Source: Siderastrea radians (taxonomy: Eukaryota > Cnidaria > Anthozoa > Scleractinia > Rhizangiidae). From it: DNA of 64,000 nt. Every line of letters starts with the position of its first letter. The stretch's first letter is position 1. Where the stretch lies: contig OZ024887.1 of the NCBI GenBank assembly GCA_964017195.1, forward strand, positions 2,608,881-2,672,880. The letters are read 5' to 3'. The notes under the pieces were generated by a model, which did no database searches, was not told where the DNA came from, and worked only from the letters and a program-made list of their open reading frames with translations. The translations under genes and the position numbers were made by a program. Of the stretch, positions 55,001 through 64,000 are shown piece by piece.

Positions 55001-56314
55001 TTTCGTCTCCTCTCATTACCATGGTTGCTAATTATAAGGGTCTAGAAATATCAGTCAAAAATGACCCAGTGACACCTTTTTCAACTTAGTTTGGTAGTAG
55101 AATGCAAAACAGTTCGTATTGTAGTATGTGCAAGTTTCGGTCCACGATCCGGCTTACGAACCCGCGCTATCAAGGAACAAAAAACTAAAGCTAACGTGAA
55201 TCTGGTGAGTGAGATTGGGGAGAAACGCGCTAGAAATGCTCTCCGCTTCCAGCGCTCCGCTCCTCGCCAGTAACAGTACATTTTTGGCGATTCGAATTTT
55301 GATAGAAGAAAAGCGACAGTTTCGAAGTTTAGTTTGGTGATGGACAAAGGAGATAACCCACAGCAATCGTACTCAAAATATGTTACCATTTGTAGGAGAA
55401 TACCACAAGATTGTACTTTCTAGAAATACTGTCAAGAAATATTTTTTTAATATATTTTATATACTTGTGTATTTTATTTTACTTTTATTATTTTTAGTTA
55501 TTTATTACATTAATCTCAGTTGTTTGACATTTAATCTCAAAATACAGTAAACTCGCAAAACGTCAACAGTGTGGTGATTTCAGGTAAATGATTGTGCAAC
55601 AGACCAACTGTTTTTGATGAGGATCACAAGAGAAAACAAGAAAAGCCCCAGGGGCATTGGACCCCGCCGTTGTTTTCCCTCCCCCCAGGGTGCAAAATGT
55701 AATACGGTCACTCAAGATACGAGCCCAAGTGGTGTAATTTTTTAAGTTGGGGATTTATCGTACCTTTGACGTGTTTGCTGCCATTCCCCCCCTAAACGTC
55801 TTCTTTGCACCCGTCTCCCTGTGAAAACATGAATCCCTGATAGTATGAACCCCACCCCCCCATTCCTAGCCTTCGCGAAGAAGAACGTGACAAAATATTT
55901 TGACCATAGCGCGACTCAGTTACGTCACCTTTTTTTTTAAACGAACTGACATCTCAGCGTATAAGTTCTAAATAACAAGTACACGGAAGTTTAAATAGCT
56001 TCATTGCAAGTTGGAAAAGAAACTTATCCTAAAATGTAAAGGAAATGGGTATCTACTGAAAAAAAAAGTTAAAGTCGATTTTTAGGCCATGATTCAATAA
56101 GTGATTTGGATCAAGGAACGTACTTCACTGAATTTCAATGACGCAATGTTTACTTGCCAAGGCACGTAACATGAATTGTTGGCTTTCAAAGCTCGCTAGC
56201 ACTTTCGTCCTTGCTCTAGTCGAAGAGAAGTTAGCTCCATTGAATTCCTTGTACTTTTCTATACACGTTTCCCTAAAAAGTTTGACGAAGCAAAGCAAAA
56301 CAGAACTGCCATTA

Positions 56315-57213
56315 GGGAAGGTACGTTTTTTCTTGGGGGGGGGGGGGGGCTGGGCCCTCAGAGGGGAGGGTCATCAGTGAAAGCGAGCACCAAAAGGGGA
56401 GGGCCATACCTCATGTGAGCTGTTCAAGGGAGGGTCACACATCTTTTCCAGAACTTTTGTGATGTTGCTTTCCATTTTTCTTACAGATTAAGTTTTTCTT
56501 TTCACCTACTTTGATTTAATTTGGTGTTTTATTATAGGTACTTGGTTACATTTCTACGTGTATATTATGCCATGGCACATAGTTTTGCTCGGATGACTCC
56601 TTTTCTGTCCGTATCGAGAAGTACTTGACTCAGGTATCATTTCTTCAGCTTCTTGCTGTTGGCTATCCGCTGCCTGATCTCCTGAGTCGTTTAGTTCTGA
56701 AGAGTTACTAGTAGATTCAACAATGCGCTCTAGGCTGTCAGAAATGTAGGAAATATTTGTTTTTGAGAGGCAGATTTCGCATGCTAAACAAAGAAACCTT
56801 TCTGTTAAAATAACCAACAGCAATGCCGGCTAGTCGGAGAAAGAAGCGCGTGTATTTTCCCTTAGATATTTTATGTTCAAAACTTTTATAATACTCAAAT
56901 ACTTCCATATTCAAACTTCAGCTATAAAACGTAAATATCCCACACTGATTGTTCGCATTTTCCTTGTTTCAGCGCGCACACATTCAATATCGAGATATAT
57001 TCATATTCAAACACTTTGCGTTCACAAGCGAAACGTTCTGAGGTTTCTACAGCATGGAACATACCATGTAGTAGTGAGGGGAGGGTCGCACTTTTGTCAG
57101 TCACCTAAAGGTGGGGGGTGAGGAGTTTTTTTTATCAAAACGCAAAGGAGGGCCAACACTTCTTTGGGAAAAAATACCAAAATTCCCCAGCCCTTCTCCT
57201 ACGTACCTTCCCC
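56315..57213. mobile_element. 0.9-kb element with inverted ends, unit 2 copy
   Basis: Practically identical to 47031-47929. Confidence 0.55.
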
Positions 57214-57543
57214 AAAAATGCTTGCATTTCCATGCTGAATAATGTCTGTTTAGCAGGCTCGGGTATCGAATCGGCGCCTTTCAAAGCTTTTTAGCATCTT
57301 TGTCCTTGCTCTCGTCGAAGAGATTTTAAGGCCATTCTATCCCTAGTAATTTTCTACACCGTCGTTCATGAAGATTTTAGCGAATCGATCCTAAAGGACT
57401 GGAGACATTGCTTATGTTGACCGAAAGTTTGCAACACATATTTGTTTGGCCGAGGGAACTCTGAGGCAAGCCACCACCAAAAAAACAAAAAATGGGTATT
57501 ACTAGACCCCGTCCTGACGGCGGGGTAAAAAAAAAAAAAAAAT

Positions 57544-57654
57544 TGCTCCCGGCGGGGTTTGAACCCGCGACCTTCGCATTACTTCAGCACCCTCGGCGGT
57601 TGCCGCCAATACTGCTTATAAGTACGACGCTCTAACCGACTGTGCTACGGGAGC
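57544..57654 (-). tRNA. tRNA-Ile (anticodon UAU) with intron, unit 2
   Basis: Same sequence as the unit 1 gene, with the intron and a slightly longer T run as stop. A third copy is expected just past the right edge of the window. Confidence 0.9.
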
Positions 57655-57886
57655 TGGCTGGTTGAAGAGAGGTCTTCTAGTAATTGTGATTATTTTAAAA
57701 ATTCTAAATCTCGGTTATTGAATTTCTAAGCTTTCCGGATAACCCGCTTTTTCATGGCATTAGGAAACTGGATGCCATTGTTAATTATTTTGTGCTGCAA
57801 AACTGAGAGAAAAACTACGTACTACACAGGGTATTCAGACCTAGTCTTTTCCTAGCCTTTTTTTTTTCAGTTTATTTTATTTCAGT

Positions 57887-57919
<33 letters not shown>

Positions 57920-58189
57920 TACGTTTCTCAAAATTTTTACTACCAATTTTAAACATGTTCTAGCATAATTTTATCAATCAAATTTTGGCTGTTGTATCTG
58001 TTTAGTATAGGGAGTCATAAGATGCTTTGGCATGTTTTCTTCATCCTTTAAGTGGCTTTTTAATTTACTTTTGTTTTTGTGCACTGTTCCCATTTTTGCT
58101 TTGGGAATGTTCCCATTAAGGGATGATTGTTCCTCTTTGGAGTGGTTCTCTTAGCATTTTAGGAACAAATTGCTGTTAAAAATAGGAAC

Positions 58190-58590
58190 AAAGTGTTCAT
58201 TTAGAGCTAAAAAGAACCTTTTGTTCCGAATTTTTAACATTGAAAGGAACTTTTTGTTCCTAAATGATCGGCTTAGGAACAAGTGTTCCCAATGGTGTTG
58301 TTCCTCTTTTATCATTTTGGTCCTTTTAAATCGCTTGAGGAACAATTGTTCCTATTAATGCGTTCCCTTTTAGAGTAGCTGTTCCTTTATGCTGACAGGA
58401 GGAACTTTTGTTCCCAATTACTTACGTTCCTTTTCTTGTAAAGGAACGTTTGTTCCTTTCTATCGTTGTTCCTGCTTTGAAAATTGGTTCCTATTTATTC
58501 ATTTGAGGAACAATTGTTCCCATTAATGGTTCCGTTTTGAATGAAATGTTCCTTTTTATAGGCGCATGGAACAGTTTGTTCCTAACCATT
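58190..58590. repeat. Field of GGAAC-N4/5-GTTCC palindromes, unit 2
   Basis: Every palindrome of unit 1 is preserved at the same relative position. Confidence 0.85.
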
Positions 58591-58871
58591 AGTTCCTATT
58601 TATGTAAAATGGTTCCTATTAAGAAATTACAGTTCCTTTGTACATCTTCTCCAACAGAAACATTCTTCTTTTCTTGCCATCTATGATTTTATCGCTTTTT
58701 AATTGGCAAAACGTTTGGTGTAGTGTTTTAAGTTTCAAGCAACACGGAGCAGAGTCAATAGCAGATTGTAAGAGACTTTTCGAGGCGCTTATAGACTTGT
58801 CCGGGCAAGATTGAACATTGCACCAACGCCTTTTCTCACATTGAATTTGTAAATGTATTTAAGAATAATGA

Positions 58872-61800
58872 AGAAGTTATGGTGACCCAACCCAAGGTTA
58901 CGCGCGGTTGCGTCTCCCGCCTCCTTTCTCTACTCGGTGTACTAAAAAATGTGATGTACTACAGGTATCAGTGATTTTTAAACTTCAAAACTGCTCACTT
59001 GAGAATGCAAATGTTAACTTAATCATGATTCCAACATCGATATTTTTGGCGGATAGCCGATGACCCATGCCGGTCGCAACCAACATCGCAAAAGGCAACT
59101 GCGCACGAAACAGTCACCCTTAAGGCTTGATTATTGGCACGTAAACTGTGGCTTAATGGCGCTACTATGGAATATCATATCTTGGCGTTTACAGTGCAAG
59201 GGTGGTTGCAAACTTGATCGCTGTTTAATTGGACCATTCAGTAAATAGCTCGTAAGATTTGCGGTGGTCAAGCGTTTTACCGCAATTAACTCCGGCTCCG
59301 GTTGTTTAAAAGCCGATTAAAATTAATCCATGATTCTCTTAATGAAATAAGCCGCAACGTGAGAAATAAGTAAAGAGCGAGAAATTTCCCCTTTTCTGGC
59401 CCTTTCTCGCGTTTCGTCTCTGCACTTGCACGTTTCATTCAACCGTTCGTGATTGCCTCGCAGCTACAGTTTGTGGCAACAACGCAGACGTGCTCATGGC
59501 GGTTTTAAATCCACTTTCTCAGTGGCCGCCACTTTTAAAATACAGCTTATTACAGCTGGAGATTAAAGTTTAAATTGAAACTGAGGCCCGCTAAAACAAC
59601 ATAAAGTTACGTTTGAAGATACGTTTTTTTATGAATCTGAATAATCCCACTTTGAACAGCCTGTTGCTGGTGTTCACCCATCTCAGACACGCACTTGTAG
59701 TACAGGATAGAAGCTATGTAGACAAGAGGCGACTCGAATTCTGAGCTTATAATCAAATGGGATTCAACCTGCCCGTCTCCTAAAGAAATAGAGGCAGTAG
59801 TAACCTAATTTTGGCCCTGATAACAAACATGTACAGATAATATCGACTAAATAACGCTGCCAAAATAATAGATAAAGGAGTAAACGACTTAATGAGGATC
59901 ACAACCATAAAAATATTTTTACCGTGAAGTGTGTCTTTTGAAATCAAATTTCGCATAGAAGATAAGTTTCGATTGCCTTCCTCACTAGCTACACAAACTA
60001 TTGAACATATCGCCAAAGTTTATTTTTCACTGGTTTCCAAGCAACAATGTTGCCATAGCAACGACAACGCATTAAATCTAGTCAAACACTTTATAGCAAA
60101 ACTTTAAGAATTTGAACCACTCAACCTGCACAAGTTAAAGGCAAACTTAGAAAAAAATCGGCAAGACCGTCTTCAAGTAAATCATGAATCACTTTTTACG
60201 GGCTGACTTTGGTCATTCCGGCATTTGCCTTATTCTCTTCTCTGTTCATAGATCTTTTATGATAGCAAAACATTCTAAGTACACATTGACCTTGCTAGGT
60301 GGCTGCGGTTCTAAGATCTCATGTTATGTTTGTCTAACTGCTTAGACCAACGGACGAAAATTACAAAATCTGAAGCCCTGAACCTCCTTGACACGTACAT
60401 GCAACCATTTGTACGGAGTCATCTAAACCGCGCTGGTTACATCCGCTACTGTGTAAACCGGGCTAATCGATAAATGGAGAGAGCTTATGACACAAAACAC
60501 TAATAAGAATATAAAGAAGTAAAATTGGTTTTTATTTAGGCCTTTGATCAAGTTCAACTTCCAGTTACTAGAACTTAGAAGTGTTTGTTTTCAAGAGCGA
60601 GGAGAACAACCGCAGGATCCCTCGTATAAATTGCCGCAAGAAGCTTGCTGTAGCCGCGCCAGTGGAAAGAAGGGGCGAAGAAGAGTGCGCTGTTTCGGCT
60701 CATCGCTCAGCTTCACTCTAACAACATCGCCATCTACGCATGCTAAACCACAACAAAAACCTCATTTTGCGTGTTTTTCAGATAGGAAGTACGTAAGAGC
60801 AAGAGAGTTGTATTAAAAGTTCCGTGACTCGGTTCGGCGAACATGACTCGGAAAGAAGCGGCTGCCAACATTGATAATACCGACTTTCCTTCTCTTTCTG
60901 TATTAACGTGCTACGTCTGTCGGTTGAGTTTCGAGCACGTTCTTTACAACTGATCACTTGAAAACTGAAGGGAAACCATGCAATTACGAAAATGTCGATA
61001 TTAGTGTCGGATAACTGAAGAACATAGCTTTGCAACCTGACTGCCAGTTTTGGTTGAAGATCGTAGTAGTGGGGGGGGAGGGGGGACAGGGGGTTTAAAC
61101 CTCCCACTTCCCGTACCCTTTACTCCCGGTTCCCGCCCTGTATTTTTTGGCTCCCGCCCCTATGCATTTTTTCGATTGCGAAATATTGCGCAATGTTGCG
61201 TAATTTTTCGCTTTTTCTCCCGCTTCCCGCCACCTTGGGAATCCCGCCTCCCGCCCCCTCTTCTCCCGCCTCCCGTACACCTCACGCCCCCTTTTCTCCC
61301 GGTCTCCCGCCCCCTGTCCCCCCCCCCCCTCCACGTAGTACAGAGTCTAACTTGTCAAAGATGCCTTCGTTTGATTCTCAGAACTTAAATCATTCGGGCG
61401 CAGGAAAAGATGCCTTTCCTTTTCAGTGCCTAGGTAAAATTGGGGTCTTACTAATGTTGTGAAAAGTGGATGAAAAAATAGCCTGCATCAAAAATAGCCG
61501 TTGTTGTGGGTATGAGCCTGCTCACGTTTAACCGCAATTAACTCCACAACCCTACTGGTTCCGGTTCAGTTACCGATTTTTGCTATAATTCTATAATCCT
61601 TGTAGAATTCAACCAACACTCGTGTTAGCCGCAGAACTTGAATCTTAAGGTAACAAGATTTGCATTCTCTTTCCTTCCCGGTCTCTATTCCCTTTCATTT
61701 CCGCCTTCGCTGCTTCCACTCAGCCAGGTTAAAGCTACCGAGTAGAAAGTTTAATGATGACTTCAATCCCCTTTCTTAAAAGTTTCTTTTTGATCGGCGA

Positions 61801-64000
61801 CATACATCAGTTTCAAGAAAACAGTGGAAGTCCGAGGTGAAGCCAAACTCTAACAGCGTCAACTGATATGTTTTGAAAAATCAACTTTTTAATCCTTCTT
61901 TTGAACAACCGACTTTGGTCAGTTAACGGAAAGCACTTGCGCGATTAACTTTAGTCAGATAAAAACCCTGCTTTTGTTTTTTGCAATTCCTAAGCCCTGT
62001 TATCCCCGCCCTGCGATGACCCTATTAATACGATCATTCCGTTTCCACGGCGACTTATTTTCGGCCCATAATACGGAAAGTACAGTCGTTTTCTTGTCCA
62101 CTCTGTATAATGAATTCCCGTTTAAAATCTGACCACATATTCAAGGCCTGTCGGCCGTGGTCGGATTAACAGGTTCCACAGCATACTCTAGCCTACAATT
62201 GGATACACAACACGTACATTGTTTTTCTTAAGAAAAAAAAAACAGCAACAAAAGCTCGATCACCTCCTCGTGTTCCCGCTAGTTAATTGAACTGAATTCG
62301 GAGCTTTCTGTCTGACCTGTCGCTCGTAATTTGTGCGGGCATGCAAACCGGGCAAAGGTTTCTCAGTAATTTTATGACTGTTATTACGTGACGATTGTGA
62401 ATGACATTAAGCTCCCCGTCCATACTTTCCTGGTTGTATGAAGGACTGAAGGCGTGGTCTGAGTGAGCCTTGCATGTGGCCAGGCGCGTCTTTCTGAGCC
62501 GGAGGTCCGTATTAAACTAGGGAGAAGTCATGAAAGTTCTTGCTCTTTTCCCAGTCAGATGTAATCTAACATCTATGTCACATTTCAATTGGGACGAATG
62601 TAATTAAACTCATTGAGCAAAGATGATTGCGCTTTACTTTCCACTATCACTAAAATGAAGCCCAACAATATAGAAACCCCCTCTCCCCGTGAAAAGGGAG
62701 TACTCCACTGTATTGACGTTTGTATTAGATATTATTATCTTTTGAGTTTTGTCCTAACGAGACAGACTGATAATCTTGATGCATGTTTACTCTGGCTAGT
62801 TGAACTTGCTGAAATATTGGCCGATTTTATTTTCCCTTCAGTGTTGACCAGCCTGGCAATTACTGGTTTAGTTTCACATTTGTGAAGTCTACTGCATGAG
62901 TATTTCCACAAGGCAACAAAGAGTAATATAACAGTTTCTTTTCGCGTTACATTTGTGGGCCTCAAATCAAACTGGATTTTTTACTGGGTTTGTACGAATT
63001 TTGATCTGATTCAGGGTAAAGTGATTTCAGCGACCTTTCTGGAGCTTAGATTTGAAACAATGAGCGTGGAATTAACGTTAACAAATTATATAAAAGCTGT
63101 GACAATTTCTACATTCATCTAGCAGAGGTCGCGAGGTCCACAGTCTTCTCTGCATGATTATTTAAGCTAACCATAGCTTTTTATACACTTAAAATGCGGG
63201 GTATTGAAAGAAAAGGGTGGTCTCACTGGGAGACCAATTTATAAGCCGAAGGAATTACTTACAATGCTTAAGTTTTAATATAAACTTGACTTCACAGGAA
63301 ATTGGTGGAGTTGTGTTTCTGTTCAAGAGCCTTCTGGGTGGCTTCATCTGAAAGTGAAACTTATGCAAAGTCCTTGAGTGTAATCGACGTCAGTCGATAC
63401 TTCATGAAGGCTTCTCTTTCGTTGGCTGTTTCAAAATTTATCTTCCCTGTTCTCAGTTTTCTCATGTTTTTTAGATTATTTTTTTCCTTTTTTAATGAAA
63501 TGCTTTAATAATTAGTAGTAAACTGTTGTTTTTCTCCCTGAGGAGCAAAGCTTTTATCAAATTTTGGAGGGAGCTTTATTTACAAATTAGCATTTTTTGA
63601 GGGTTCAGGGGGGTTTAAATTTCTGAGGCAGTTTAGATTCTCAGACGGTCGCTCCCTCTTAGCGTGAAAGCGAGTAATTTCGGACCGTCTGACAGCTAGG
63701 CTACAGTAGGTTCAGAGAGCTTAGTTATGGAAAAACAACAACTGGAATTCACGACGTAAAGAAAGAAAGAACCTAACTGTTAGCTTTCATTCATTCAAGA
63801 CAAGACTTATGATAAGACAAAAATGGTTCTTGTCTTGTCATTAAGCCAAAGTAAGCATGACAGCCTCTATGATCTAAAGTTTGCTGTATTTCTATTTCGT
63901 CGCTTTCTTCAGTGATTCGAGGAGGAGATTTTGCTATCAGGTAGACCCGTGTTATGATTACCTTAAAACCCCTTTTTATTTTGGTATTCTCGGTGAATAC
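58872..64000. repeat. Tandem unit 3, cut by the window edge
   Basis: The first 5.1 kb of the unit, up to the point matching about 45.4 kb of unit 1. The tRNA-Ile and palindrome field would lie beyond the edge. Confidence 0.92.
61069..61334. mobile_element. GC-rich MITE, unit 3 copy
   Basis: Same element with a shorter poly-G tract, again between GTAGTA repeats. Confidence 0.75.

Larger units (their letters stand above)
49591..58871. repeat. Tandem unit 2 (9.28 kb)
   Basis: Same content and order as unit 1. Against unit 3 it shows only a handful of differences over the 5.1 kb that can be compared (for example GGTGCCCCAACC against GGTGACCCAACC, CTTCAGAAAA against CTTAAGAAAA, and poly-G length near 51790 against 61071). 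Confidence 0.92.

Noticed and set aside
40277..64000. Ribosomal DNA, 5S, histone or snRNA cluster as an explanation for the tandem array
   Set aside because: No recognisable rRNA, histone or spliceosomal RNA sequence is present in the unit.

Overview
The window is animal nuclear DNA. It has low gene density, spliced exons with GT/AG junctions, Pol III tRNA genes (one with an intron), non-LTR retrotransposons with microsatellite tails, a tRNA-headed SINE and many small inverted-repeat transposons. Several repeat families look like ones I associate with stony corals, so a cnidarian, probably a scleractinian coral, is my best guess. That assignment is an inference from repeat and protein resemblance, not from a marker gene.

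Layout. (1) 1-4660: 5' end of a myosin phosphatase targeting subunit gene (MYPT1/PPP1R12A family) on the minus strand, with exons 1 and 2 and a compact promoter. (2) 4661-7734: no gene; a 166-bp palindromic element and microsatellites. (3) 7735-22965: an array of about four diverged copies of a roughly 3-kb repeat. It holds four identical plus-strand tRNA-His(GUG) genes and six minus-strand tRNA-His copies in all stages of decay, and is interrupted by two broken non-LTR retrotransposons, a hairpin element and a gag-like fragment. A tRNA-Arg(ACG) gene in it has seeded a 9-bp minisatellite. (4) 23502-37609: a complete or nearly complete minus-strand gene for a secreted spondin-domain protein. 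It has a signal peptide, a Spondin_N domain and three thrombospondin type 1 repeats, spread over eight firmly phased exons plus one proposed short last exon. Its introns are loaded with SINEs, foldback and MITE-like elements. A TATA box lies about 200 bp upstream of the start codon. (5) 37610-40276: mostly featureless, with one perfect 16-bp-stem hairpin. (6) 40277-64000: a tandem array with a period near 9.3 kb (two full units and 5.1 kb of a third). Each full unit carries an intron-containing tRNA-Ile(UAU) gene, a 400-bp field of GGAAC/GTTCC palindromes, a GC-rich MITE, a 0.9-kb TIR element and an RFX-like X-box. I found no convincing protein gene in the unit.

The protein genes are unrelated to each other: a cytoplasmic PP1 regulator and an extracellular matrix protein. 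The recurrent theme is tRNA genes coupled to repeat amplification: the inverted tRNA-His pairs, the tRNA-Arg minisatellite, a tRNA-like foldback retroposon with a 14-bp target duplication, and the tRNA-Ile-bearing tandem array. The best leads for new biology are the tRNA-His array, where one orientation stays invariant while the other decays, and the palindrome field inside the 9.3-kb array.
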